A DNA stretch of 64,000 nucleotides, from NCBI GenBank assembly GCA_029747015.1, contig JAKOGI010000005.1, positions 310,001 to 374,000 on the forward strand. The letters run 5' to 3'. Position 1 is the first letter of the stretch. Every line of letters begins with the position of its first letter. This DNA is from Carnegiea gigantea. Its lineage: Eukaryota; Streptophyta; Magnoliopsida; Caryophyllales; Cactaceae. The position numbers and the translations under genes are program-made. Below, piece by piece: positions 12,241 through 24,660 of this stretch. The notes under the pieces are model-generated. The model was not told the origin of the DNA. It saw only the letters and a program-made list of their open reading frames with translations, and made no database searches.

Positions 12241-12699
12241 TCAATGCTGTACTATTTGTACCACTCTATAACCTTACAATTTGCATCAAAGGTTACGTAT
12301 ATTATTTTGTTTGACTATTGTCAAAATTGACCGATTGTAATCTGATAACATGAGAACTATACTAAAAAATAACATTACTTAGCGAATTGTGATACTTAAA
12401 TACAAATACGGATGACAAAATTAACCATGTAAACCTCCTCACGCCGCGACAGAGGCGATCTATTATGCAATCCGCGTATTCGAACACTCTTGTTTTAACG
12501 CGGCCGTAACCGCAAATACGCCTGCATCGGCGTTTTAAATCCCTGGCTGTCCTCCGCGCGCGCTATCATAAAAATGGAAAGGGAATGCCGTTGCCACGGG
12601 AAATCACAAATGCGAAATGCCCATCATCTCATTTCCGAGCTGCTCCTCCCTCCTCAATCATCACTGATGCTTTTCGACGATTAGCCTTCACATAGACCC

Positions 12700-12700
12700 T

Positions 12701-12743
<43 letters not shown>

Positions 12744-12745
12744 GT
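12700..12745. repeat. (CA)n(GA)n microsatellite in a 5' leader
   Basis: A short CACACA run passes into a long GA run ending about 15 bp before the ATG at 12761. GA/CT repeats are common in plant 5' UTRs, which supports transcription starting just upstream. Confidence 0.8.
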
Positions 12746-12760
12746 TGCACGTCGCAAGGG

Positions 12761-15395
12761 ATGGTTCTGCTGTTTTTCGTTCTGGATTTGCGCAGTCTCT
12801 CTCCTCCATTGTTGGAAGCTGTAACGGAAGTAAGAATCTCTATTAACTATCCATTCATTCATTCATTATTGCTCAGATTTTTCCACGCATTTTCTTCTTC
12901 TTGATCGTAATTTTGAACCGTGTTCGTTGAATTTGTATTCTTCTTTAATTCGCCGTTGTTTGGTTTCATCAGTGCTTGTTGGAGCTTGCGAATTTGTACG
13001 CCGTATCTGCTCCTAAAGTAAGGCGCTGTACTTCTGATTCTGAAATCGGAGATAGAATCGGTTTGTGTTACTTGCAGCGATCTGCGATTTCTTCATCCAA
13101 TGAGGTGCGTCTTGTCATATTTGTCGAAACTCAGGGTTTCATCGTCAGCTCTGTTGCTATCTGTTGATTAATCTGATGTTATGTTAAAGAATGGTACAAT
13201 TCGTGAAGCAAATAATTGAGTTGATTATCCTACATTGAGTTTGTAAATTATGCAATTAGTTTTGATTGATTTGTGCGTGAAATCTGGATGATGAATGGAC
13301 GATTAGTCAGTAATGGTTAATCTGACGTTTGTAATTGTTACAATTTATTCATTTATTTTTTCAGTTAATTGGATATTTTATTTTTAAGATAGTGCAATGC
13401 TTCATAAAAGCAACGTATTAAGATGCTTGTTTTGCATTATGACTGCGTCCTGTAGTTTTCTTTTACTTTTGATTCAGTAGAACTTTTCTGTCTTTGTTTA
13501 TTTTGATGTCTCCTTTGTTAACTGATTTGAGCATGCAGAAGTTAATGGTTTTGAAACCTTATCATCTTGTTCTTAATTTGATGTTACTTCTGGACTAGAT
13601 ATTAGTCATGGATCGCTGTGGTGAATTTGACATTGTGGCATATAGCTTGAGATCTTCCATGCTGCAATTTGCTTAATTAATATGCATAATAAGATGCTGG
13701 AAAGTTTATGCCACAACATGGATGAAATCACAAATTTGTGCTTAACATCACTCAGGTCTTTTCTTTGATGAATTATTAATTTAGAATAGTGCAATATAGA
13801 TTGAACCAATTTTTTGATGTTTAGATTTTTGCACTGTTCCCAACAGCTTAAGGTTGCATATTCTCCTAGGGGAAGAAGCTTCAGTCTTCGTGATTTTCAT
13901 TATGCTGTGAAACACTTGCCCTCTGATTCCCATTCACCGCCTTTGCTGGATGATTTTGGATCCGCCCGTTTCCATGGTCTTTTCTTTCTACCTCTTCTCT
14001 CCTATGCCTAATTCAACAGTCACATTGCCCACAGATATCACCACCGATTGCTTTTGTGTGATTGTTTATCCGTATGCAATTCTGCAGATGTGGATTTCTC
14101 AAGTATGCTTAGTGATGAAGTATTGGACTCTACTGGAGCAAAGGATGTTGAGAGGAAAATCGTTCTGATAAGCTCATATCTAATCTGGAACATGGACTCT
14201 GAAGCTAGAAAGACTCTTCTGGTAGAAAACAATCCTTATCCCCCCTCCCCCTAAGAGAGAAGGATTTCAAAGCTTTCTTTCCATTTGAAACCTTTGCTGT
14301 ATACCATGGTCAGGATGCTGCAGATAGGTGTGTTTCTATGGAGTTTGTTTTCCTAGAACAAAAGTCAAGCCAACTGAACGACCTCTCAGAGAGTGTGAAC
14401 AAATTTAGACAACAAATATGTGATCTCGAAAACTGCTCGTTTAATGCAATTCTTCCAGGTCCGTTGGTGTATGGTCTTAGTAGTGATGATTAGATTCTTT
14501 CTGGAAGATATTTGCGCTGTGTAAAAATCTGCATGCATTTGCATTTATTCATTTTGTGTACCACTATATCTTCCTAGTTGCTATGCTTGTCAACTACTTA
14601 ATGTTGATATAAAAAACATACTTGAACATTTTGGACCACTGAGAACAGATTTGTATTTATATGTCCAGTTTTACGCGCTTCAGTGTTCTAGTGGGCAAGT
14701 TGTGGATACATTTTTCAATAATAGAATATGTGAACAATGCCGAGGGATAGGCCTTCCCCCCCCCCCCCCCAAAGTTATAAGATGGCTCATCTAGAGGCAT
14801 TGTATATGATGAGTTCATCCTAGTGGTTGAAGGATTGGGACGGAAGAGGGGAATGAGGGTAGCAAGCTCCACTGCCTAAATGCCCCAACTGGGATTTGAC
14901 TCCTGAAACTCGTTCAGGGAAGGTGGGTCAAATACCACTTGAACATCCCTTTAGTGTCACGAAGATTGATCATGATATAATGAACAAGTCATGTTTTCAG
15001 CTGCAATTACACGCCCTTTTGATTGTCCACATGAAGGTCTTAACTCTTACAGTCTTACCATATGCCTCTCCCCTTGAAAGATGAATAGTTGTGTTGGACA
15101 AATTGTTCTAATTGCATGTACATTCCTTCTTTGTGATGACCTTTTTGACTGGTCAACTATTTATATTCATTGTCATTGAATTAATCATATTAATTCATAT
15201 TCTGTTTCTTCCATAGATGCGTGTGTATTTAATGGCCTGGTGAAAAGATGGCTTTGGGAGCTGGGGGATAATACAGACGAAATGTTAGAGGCTCTTTTTG
15301 TCTTCCAAAACAGTATTGCTGGCTCTATTAATCAAGTCTCGTGCAAGTTGTGCAATTCTATAAATCAGATAATGGACGGATTAAGCCCATGCATG
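12761..15395 (+). CDS. Unrecognised plant protein, N-terminal six exons
   Basis: Six exons join with GT..AG borders and correct phase: 12761-12829, 12973-13104, 13847-13976, 14088-14221, 14314-14458, 15217-15395 (789 bp, 263 codons). The product opens MVLLFFVLDLRSLSPPLL and continues through LELANLYAV, DRIGLCYL, VAYSPRGRSFSLRDFHYAV, KIVLISSYLIWN and SMEFVFLEQKSS. The hydrophobic strand followed by DLRS, then later beta-like stretches (KIVLISS, SMEFVFLE), gives a von Willebrand A-like rhythm, but this is inference and the family was not recognised. Unbroken phase over six exons makes an accidental open frame very unlikely. Exons continue to the right (next entry). Introns contain several poly-C/poly-A tracts. 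Confidence 0.7.
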
Positions 15396-16646
15396 GTAAG
15401 TGCCAAGCCATGGTAAGGTGGACTCCACAGCGCATCTCACAAATCTCATACACATTTCTGGAGGTTGCAGTATTCAGTTGGACTCACTGGTTCTTCAAAT
15501 TAAATTTTTGATCTCATCTGAAGTGTTCATATCAATATTCTAGTATTCCTCCCCAACAAGGGTACTTCAAATGGAATGTTGTATCTGTGTAACAAGTCAA
15601 TGACACAAGGACATGGGATAGAGAGGTGTAAGACTTGTGTGTGATATACAACATAGTGTGTGCAGTCTCCAATCACTCATTTTCTAGACTTTAAGGACTA
15701 AGGTGCCAGAAAAGCAAGAAATGATTGAGTTTATCAGTGGAGTGGGTGGGGAGAAGGGAGGAAGACTCTACTTCAGTAATCATAGGGGAATAACTTAAAG
15801 TTCTAGATAGTATTTGTTTTCGATCATTCGTGGTTTTAACTTCAGCACTTCCAGCAGATTTTTGCACGCCAATAGGTACAGAATATACTTAAATGTAAAA
15901 GAAGCCTTCCGTAGTGGGATAATGTTAACAAAGCTTGCACCACTGTCACTTCCCTAGATAACTCATGCCACTTCCTTTTTTACTGCTTTTTTTTTTGGTT
16001 TTGGGGGGGGGGGGGGGGGAGGAGGAGTTACGTCACCAACAACGCATAAATAGAAATATGGTGCATAACTGTCTGCCCAGTAATACACTTCTGTGACTAC
16101 GAAGCCATTTTAACTTGCTTCCAGTCATGCTGTGGTCTTGTTACCCTAGTGTACTTCTTGGTGAATTGTCAGGTAAGGAGGATATTGTTTACATTTAGAT
16201 CTATGCCCTTTTTTTTCTTCTTTCTTTCTTTCTTGGTTTGTCTTTTTTTTTTTTAAAAAAATGTTGATTATGAAGATCTAAATGCTACGCTATTTGGATT
16301 TGGTTTTACATTCACGTAATCATACATGCTATTGTACTACTCCTTCCCCCCCCCCCCCCCCAAAAAAAATCTTAGGCCTGGTGATAAATCTCAGAGAATT
16401 TCTATGCTGAGCCCTGGATAGATCTTCAGTGATTTCTTATCCCAAGCCATCCAAATTAAGAAATGCATATATAGGACACTCTATCATTTTCATTCCGTTT
16501 TGGATGCGATCGGTTGGTCTACTCGTGTATGGTCCATTTGTTCTCCTGCTCCTATATTTGACTTTGAGGATTGCCACCAGCACCCTGTATTGCTTGTCAA
16601 ATCCATTTTCTGTCATATCTTCAATGTTTCCCCATACTGAGCTCAG

Positions 16647-19600
16647 GCAGCTATGGCATTCACTGACTGTCTTGATGATGGAAAATTTTCCTGGAGATCT
16701 CTGGTTACTTCATTAGCAGTTCAGGTCGTTTTGCTGCGATGCACGAGTGACGAATCGAGAGTTTTTTCTAGTTTCTTCTTTCTTAAGAGGCTGGGGGACC
16801 TTTCTACTACTGTCCTTTTCATTAGGTCCCTGCATATCCTGGCTACTGACAGTTCTTCATGCTCATCATAATTGAGAAAAGCCTGTCCATCAGCTGTATT
16901 GCTTTGTAAAACACATTTATCTCATATAGAATTGATTGCCTACCTGACACTCTAATTAGTTCATATACAAGGTGCGGTGCTTTTTGGCGGGTGATGATGT
17001 TCCTCAGAACAACACCGAAGTAGTGCATCAAGAGAGTGCTTTACATATGATTTCACAAAACCTCATCGGGGCATGATATTAAGGATATGGATTCATGAAA
17101 GTGGCAAACATACATTAACATTGAAGAATCCCTGGAGGAGCTGGGGAAACATCCGCAAGTTTACATCTGTTCAGTTTTAACATAACTGCGAGAACTACTT
17201 TGGCTTCCCTGAATGAAGGTATCAGAAGGATTAGTTGTTTATGCTAATTCATGCTCGTCTCCTGCTAAATTAAAGTATATCTTTGCAGGGAAAAGGCTTA
17301 GTCCTGTCTTTTGTTCCCTTCTCTACCATCCTAGTCCTTTTAGCTCGTTGCCTTTCCTTAGGAGTACCTCTCCCTGGTGCGAGAGAGGATACTTCTTTAC
17401 TTGACCTCATCTCTGTGTCTCACCATATCAAGTAAGGTTTTTACTGAGCTGCTTCCATGAATTACTTATTTAAAGCTATCTTGAGAGATCATTTACTAAT
17501 CAAAGAGTAAATGTTTTAATGGGCTCGCAATTTATTACTTGTTTAGTGTGAATTATTAATCATTTCATTATCTAAGGCTTTACAATTAGGAGCTAAGGTA
17601 TTTGCAATTTTAGGAGCCTGGATGTATGACTATAACTCTTATGTACATTGGTTTGGTTTCAGAACTTGTCGGCAGGTATAATATGCATACTTAGGCAGGC
17701 ACTCTCCCCCTCTTTGGTTAGGAATTGCATTCATCAAGTTTGAGGTTGACACTATAACTTGATGTGATGATATCTCCAACATTAGGTCGTTGAGTTGTCT
17801 TCACTTGGAGTTTTTCTTTTCTTTGTCCTTGATGCTTCTCCCTCATGCCTACCAAGTAACCAATGGAAGTGCCATAGATCACAATAAATCAATAAGGGAC
17901 GAGAAGGGGGTGCTTAGCGAAGATCTTGATAGAAAAACTGTGACATTTAAGGATTTCAGCTTTGTAAAACCCCTTTCATATTTTCGTTAATGTTTCCTAG
18001 ACTCTGTACGGGCTGCAATACTTCCTTTCAGATTTATATATAAGCTCTCTAGTGGCCAATGGACTGGAGCCCTGAATAGAAGGTCCATAAAGTAGCAACT
18101 TTAAGCTGTGACATATGGGTTGATTGCTGATCTGAGAAGTGAAAGGCTCTTGATTCCCCATGCTAAAAGAATACTTTGCTTAGGCGCTGGGAATTTAAAA
18201 GAAAAAAAGTTTTCCCCAGAAGACACTAAGCATATGACAGCTTAATAGTTTCCTTGAGATATTAGGTGATGTCAAGACCTTGTCGTCCAGAGACAAAATG
18301 TGGGTGTTATCGATATAGTTCCTCTTATTGATATACGAAGTAGAGTCAAAGCCCCCAAAATTTAGGGCTTGACAAGGAGATACTTGGTTTTCTTATCTTT
18401 TTGTGATTACTTAAGTAATTGTCGACGGTCACAGTTTTGGCTCCTCATGCTTGACTGTTTCTATTTTCACCCTCAGGTGCGAAGGACTGTTTCAAGTTTT
18501 TGTGGGATTCTTCTCAGAAGTTTTTCAAGGATGTCTGGATCGGTGCTATGCTGAGAAATAAAAATGTATTTTGTGGTGTAGTGAGGTTGATACGGAACAA
18601 TTATTGCAGTTACTGGTTGTTCTAAAGGCTCTTCTCTTCTTGGGATATTTGGGACTTCCTTTGTCTTCTAGAAGAATCTCATTCTATTTGCCAGCCATTG
18701 ATTGATTAAAATTTAAGCAACAATCATTCCTGGATTAGAACGAGACTTCTATATGTTGGATGAGCCTACCTTCAAATCTGTTATATCGTTTTACGACCTT
18801 TTTGTCTTGCAGTTTTTCTGCTCTCCAAATATACCCTGCATAAGATTGAATCAATTGTTCTGTGGATTTTTGTGGACTGTTCACTTGCTAAAGAGTATTG
18901 TCCTGTAGTTGGGAGACTATTTTCAACCTGTACAGGAGGGTGGTTTCAGGAGCTTCTGGCCTGGTATAAAGCCCTTTGGAGTAGGTGGATACCATGGTTC
19001 TGGAAACGTCTTAATACTGAGCACTCTCCGTCGTGCAGTACCTAATGCAGGGCAACTCCAGGCATGTAATTGGAGGAGATCCTTTTTGCTGGTGCAGTAT
19101 ATGAAATCTGGAAGAGAGAACCTGAGGAAATTTCAGACAAGTCTCGTGGCCTTGATATTCTTGTTAGGAAGATTTAATATGTGGCTTTGTGTGTGTGCTG
19201 ATGCCTAGTACACGAGGGAGTTACTCCTAAATGTCCCATGTATTGATTCTCGTCCTGTGCTATCTTGTTTGTGGGAATTTTAGAAATAAGCGTAGTATCT
19301 ACTTCTCCCCCCCCCCCAAAAAGAACCACTCTGCAGATTGTTGATCTCTGTGTTCCTTCTTTTTGTTTAATCTGTGAGTATTCGCAGGGGTAGATTGTAG
19401 TTATTCAGTCTGCAGCATCTTCCAACATGCCCAAAGCAGTAGCTTACCTAGTCGGACCAGCGGATCCCAAGAACATCTTTCCAACAGATTCAGTATACGA
19501 CAGATAGTACCGTGCGCTACTCTTCCATTTGATTTTTGTTTCTGAACATTTTTCTGTTGTCAAAGTTTTGAATACCTTTTAACAGGTGTGGTGGTGGGAA

Positions 19601-22455
19601 TACCCTTATATTGTCATTCCATCCAGTTTGCCAGGAATGGATGCTGCTCCAGAAGAGTGATAGGTCTAGTGAATGATAGGAGTTGCGTTTCCTAGCACAA
19701 TTTTACTTCATGTTTGCAAATGCATTATACTACTTCATTGAAGTTACTGCAATCAAACAACGCATGCTGAGATGCTGCGTGGATTGCTTCTGATTTTAGC
19801 ATCCTTTTTTGCATGTCTTGTTGAGACCTGTTAGTAATAAGATGTCCTCCATTCCATAAACTGATTCATGAATTGGCATTCTTTCGTCTACTCTGTCATG
19901 CACTTTACTACTCGCTGAACAGGGGCTACTATGCTTGTCATGTTTGCAACATAGAGACTGTGAAGAAACTGCATTTCACCACTATTATGTTCTTTCAACC
20001 TCTGATAATGGTCTGATGCTTCCTGCGGGTAGAGAATTGTATCTTTTGTCGCTGTTTTCCCAGAACTATTAGTCTGTGGTGTATTATTCACTCAGTGGTC
20101 GGTTCTCTCTTTGGAATCCCTGTATAGTATTGACTATAATTGCAGCTACTTGCAGGAGCAGAGGAAATCTTGCTCTTCCCTGATGTAAATTTAAGTGTTT
20201 CTTCAGCTGATAGGAAAAATTTGATAACTCCATTCACTGTTTTTTGAGGGGGGGAGGTAATTTTCAAGTACCCCTATTCTTCTTGACTAGTCAGAATTAG
20301 CTTTCTTGGCTTGTTTGTCTTTGAAATTTCTATGTGCACAGGAGATTTGTCTGGACACTGATATGGTTTGCCCGGGCTGGATATGTTGAAAGTATCAAGT
20401 GCAAAATGTTTGTTTCATGCTCATTTTCAAAAGTCATGCACATTGTTGAAGCGCCAGTAGAGTATCGTAACTTATAGAGCAACTGTTTTTGTCTTTTCAC
20501 AGCACAACTCTTTAGGGCTGTGTGTGTTTCCCCCTTACATTGGTGATGGGGTTCAAACTTCAAACTGCTTCTTGCTCCCATAATTGTACATATTCTTTTC
20601 CCTGCTAATCATATCATGCCCATTAAATATATCATCATATCATTGGATAAACTAAAATATACTTCCTATTTAGAAGATTCAAGATACGCTACCTTGCTTA
20701 TGAATTGATTTGAGTTCTGTCAGTCTAGTGGCTTCACTGTGGAAGGAAAGCCAAGTGGGAATTAATGCTTTAGGCAAGCTTCTTGTTAATGATATTCAGC
20801 TATCTCCATTGAAGTTGATCTCCTTTGGAACTGTTGTGTAGTTAGAGTCCATGCTGTCCTAACCCTGTCCCCCCCCCCCCCCTCCAAAAAAGACATATTA
20901 GGTCTTAGCAGTAGCCTAAAGGCATGATCTAAAAAATTCTAGGCCTTCCATTCATGAATGGGTATACATGTCCTTTGGTTAAGCGAGTAGAAGGCAACCC
21001 TTTGATGACTCTTATCACTGGCAATGACTTATTGAGACCAACCAGATTGCTACTGTCTGCTGAAAATTCTGTCGAACTGACCTCAGCTGGCTTCTTTTCT
21101 GCAATGGATATGTTTCTAAGCATGTTTAAAGTTTTTCATGTGATGGCTTGTATGCACTAGGTTGGAGCTGAAACTACAATCCAGTGCAGCATAGTTCAGG
21201 CTTCCAATGATAAGTCAATCAACTTTTCAAGAGAGCTTACAAGCTGGGTATTTATCATAGTCTGTGCCCTTCTGTGTGTTTCTGTAAGTGTTAAAACATC
21301 TTCGAACAAAATTTTGGGGGCGTTTGGAAGACATATCTTTTGATTATTTAGGGGTAAAACCGGCATATATGTGGATCAAGTTCTATCTTGTGTACATATT
21401 GTGTGGGATGTTAATCATGTTTGATCATGACAATTTCTTTAGCTTCCATGACAATTTCTTTGCTTCGTTAGGGCTTCCATTACAATTTCTTTGCTTGACT
21501 GGCCAGCTTTTGTCGGTTATTATTGTTTAATCCATATGTTTCATCTTGTTTGGTCGTTATGATCACCAGGCCCCTTTGCATGCAGGCATGTACGTGTATT
21601 GAGACGATTTTTTCTTTACTAGAATAGTAAAATCTATTTTAGTACATCCAGAAAGCTGGGGCAAGTCTGCGTACTTACCTATCCTCCCCATAATCTGCTT
21701 AAATGGAAGCTGGCAAGACTGGAGACAGTTGTTTTTTGGAGTAGTTACAGTAACACAATTTTATGCTCTTAAATCTCAGCACTTATAAAGCTACAAGTTA
21801 TCTATTAAGTCATGTCTATGAATTGCAGAAATTTTATTTTATGTGTGAGTATGATGGTTCTCAGTGCTTCCTGAAATAAGTGCTCTCAGCCCCGGGGGCC
21901 TGGGGTCTCTCTTTTGTCACGTGACTTGCATCAAAGATTTAGTTTCTAATGTTTTGTAGCAATGATTTTGCACGAATTTTCAAACCTCGGTGCAGAAGTT
22001 TCTCTTTGCCCTTTTGCAGGCTGGTGACCTCAGGAGGACTGCTACTAGCAGATGGGAATCAGATTCAACCGGATCCTGAGACATCAGCATTACAATGCAG
22101 TGCACAAGGCCAGTGGCATTGATGCTCCTCATGGGGAAAATTTTCCTCCGTCTCAGGTTGATTAGCTGAGAAAGGTATTTCCCGTCCTTACACAAGAATG
22201 GAGCTAGCTGATTGTATGCAATGTACCAAGGATTGATTCCTCTCCTTGGACCCAAGTTGAGAAACCGAACACAGCTCCACTTGCAAGCCAGAGACCACTA
22301 GAACGAGAACTTCAAATTCTAGAAGGTTGGCCAACCCTAAACAGGCGAAAGTAGGCTCTTCGCCAACTGTAGTGAATGGCAATGCTTCAACCTCAGATGA
22401 GAAAACGAGAACAGTCCATGTAGGCTCGCCTGTACTGCAGATCAAGGTTTGGTGA
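16647..22455 (+). other. Probable further exons of the 12761 gene, chain incomplete
   Basis: Coding-like blocks with plausible splice sites follow: 16647-16724 (AAMAFTDCLDDGKFSWRS..., phase-compatible with the exon ending at 15395), about 17856-17985 (DEKGVLSEDLDRKTVTFKDF), about 18478-18575 (KDCFKFLWDSSQKFFKDVW), about 20942-21131 (NGYTCPLVKRVEGNPLMTL...), about 21162-21248 (VGAETTIQCSIVQASNDKS), 22021-22080 (AGDLRRTATSRWESDS) and about 22260-22455 (SSTCKPETTRTRTSNSRRLA...), ending at a TGA. Phases between them could not all be reconciled by eye. The 3' half therefore either has exons missed here or is partly decayed. The last block is Ser/Thr/Lys-rich, like a disordered C-terminus. Confidence 0.4.
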
Positions 22456-23950
22456 CCACACGCCAACTTAATGAAACCCATTTTCAGAGACTCTAAAGGA
22501 AAATTCAGGTGAGAGCAATGAGCGAGGTTTTGGGCCAACTGCATGCTTCTGCAATTTAGGGAATAAATCTTTGTTTTCCTGTTGTAGTGTCCATGCAATC
22601 GTAACATTTTCCTATTCTTCCTTTAATATAATGTGAACAATTGTTGATCTAAACGTAGACACTTCATCCGTGCATTTCTTGGCGCCAATAAGACCTGATA
22701 TTGCTCCCTTTAGTATATTGTTCATTGGTTGGTTTGATGAGCCCTGCAGATACCTAGACACTCTTCATCCCAGATGCGTTTCTTTCGGGATTTTACTGCT
22801 TGTTTAATCTGTAGTTTTATCTCATGAAGAAATTGTAACTACGCAGTCTTTGTATACTTTTTTACTTTTAGCTCTTCTTTTCATTTTTTAAAGTTTTTTT
22901 TCTTTTTTTCGTTTATTTTTTAATTTTTAAGTACCGCTTATGAAATCTTACGTAAGCGCAGGCATTAAAAGCCCCACGAGATAGCAGAACTCGCAGTACT
23001 CAGCGACAAGTTGTGAGAAGTAAGAGCCACCATCTTACAGGTAGCGCTCCGTTGTGCCGGCCATTCAATTTCAGAGGCAATTACTGGCGCTGGACCCACC
23101 CTGCCTGTGTGATCACCATTCATTATCCCTTATGGCTGAGGTTCTTCCTGCCATTACCTAACAGAGCATACTATATTATCCACATGACGGTTTATACTCT
23201 CATTATCATATCAAACGATATTTCAAGTTATTTATATAATTAAACTTATAAAAAATAAACAGTTACTATACTCTCTTTCCAGCCCTCAGCACGTTCTCTC
23301 TCCTCCCCTTGTTCTCTCCTCCTCCCCCCCCACGTTCTCTCTCTCTCTCCCCCACCCCACTCCTCCCCCCGTCACCTTCTCTCTCCTTTGCTTAATTTCT
23401 CACGTTCTCTTCTTCTCTTTCTACATCTTAATTGCAAACAATGATTGAGCAATTCAGGACCAATTCACATTCTCTTCGTCTTCTGTGATGGTCTTGACGA
23501 CCTCGTTGGCGGTGAACGTAGGGCTCGTGTAGATCCTGTGGAAAAGGTCCAACGGTGAGAGCAGGAATTCCAAGGTCGTTATTGCTCCTAAGTCGTTGAA
23601 AGTCCAGCCTGAGGAGGATGAGCTTGAACTTTCTACTGGGAAGACTAAGGTCACCATTCTATGAAACACAGACTGGAACTGCTGAAGGGTTCGTTGAGGT
23701 AATTTCAGTGGAGAAATTTGGTTGAAATTGATGAGTTATGGTTTATTTTTACTTTGTTTGAGTTTTTGTTAGGTTGATTTGATAGAAGTAGGGCAGATCT
23801 GAAGTTGGGCAAATCTCATTTGATTGTTAATTGTGCTCTATGGTTTTCTCTCATCCGGAATTGTGTTTAATCTTAGTTGGAAAATGTGATTGTGCATCTG
23901 TTTCATCCGTTAGAATATTTTCTTTTGGTAAAATTTGGTCTATCAAGGTT
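22456..23950. other. Intergenic region with a pyrimidine-rich stretch
   Basis: The 3' UTR of the preceding gene probably ends near 22650. A CT-rich run lies at about 23270-23425. The GC-richer piece at 23455-23670 is open on the minus strand for 71 codons, but its reading resembles no known family and it lacks clear exon borders. No gene is called. Confidence 0.5.
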
Positions 23951-23999
23951 TTCAATTATAGTTTGCATTGATTAGCGATGGTAAGTCGGACACATATAT

Positions 24000-24660
24000 T
24001 ATTGTAGCAAAAGCCTCAGACTTCGGTAGATCACTATCCATGGCTAAAATTTCTATGTTAGGTATAATACTAAAAGTATTCATTGTATAATATTGAGGTT
24101 GTTCACTATCCATGGCTAATTGTTCATTGCATAATAAAATTTGTTTACTAAGTATAATATTAAAATTGTTCATTATATAATATTAAGGTTGTTCACTATC
24201 CATGGCTAATTGTTCATTGTATAATAAATTTTGTTTACTATGTATAATACTAAAATTGTTTATTGTGTAATATTGAGGCTGTTCACTATCAATGACTAAT
24301 TGTTCATTGTATAATAAAATTTGTTTACTAGATATAATACTAAAATTGTTCATTGTATAATATTGAGGTTATTCACTATCCATGACTAATTGTTCATTGT
24401 ATAATAAAATTTGTTTACTAGGTATAATACTAAAATTGTTCATTGTATAATATTGAGGTTGTTCATTAACCACGGCTAATTGTTCATTGTATAATAAATT
24501 TTGTTTACTATGTATAATACTAATTGTTCATTGTATAATATTGAGGTTGTTCACTATCTATGGCTAATTGTTCATTGTATAATAAATTGTGTACTAGGTA
24601 TAATACTAAAATTGTTCATTGTATAATATTGAGGTTGTTCACTATCCATGACTAATTGAT
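24000..24660. repeat. Minisatellite, about seven copies of a 90-bp unit
   Basis: The block GTTCACTATCCATGGCTAAT followed by TTGTTCATTGTATAAT recurs at about 24101, 24191, 24282, 24372, 24461, 24549 and 24638, giving a period near 90 bp. Within each unit TTCATTGTATAAT occurs twice, so the unit is itself an older doublet. Copies differ by scattered substitutions. There is no open frame. Confidence 0.85.

Larger units (their letters stand above)
11224..12545. mobile_element. Non-autonomous hAT-type DNA transposon
   Basis: The element starts CAGGGATTTAAAAC and ends GTTTTAAATCCCTG, perfect 14-bp inverted termini of hAT style. It is flanked by an 8-bp target duplication GCTGTCCA (11216-11223) / GCTGTCCT (12546-12553), matching 7 of 8, as expected of hAT. 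CGGCCG and related GC-rich motifs recur near both ends as subterminal repeats. Inside are a GC-rich block at 11510-11765 and an AT-rich tandem area at 12000-12240. No transposase frame is seen. Confidence 0.85.

Noticed and set aside
22188..22607. 139-codon open frame on the minus strand
   Set aside because: It lies antisense to the probable last exon of the plus-strand gene; no splice context or family resemblance supports it.
23454..23669. Small minus-strand gene
   Set aside because: No recognisable family, leader or splice structure; the reading is open but composition is equally compatible with non-coding GC-richer DNA.
24000..24660. CRISPR-like regular repeat array
   Set aside because: Units are tandem with no unique spacers, AT-rich, and in a plant nuclear context; it is a minisatellite.
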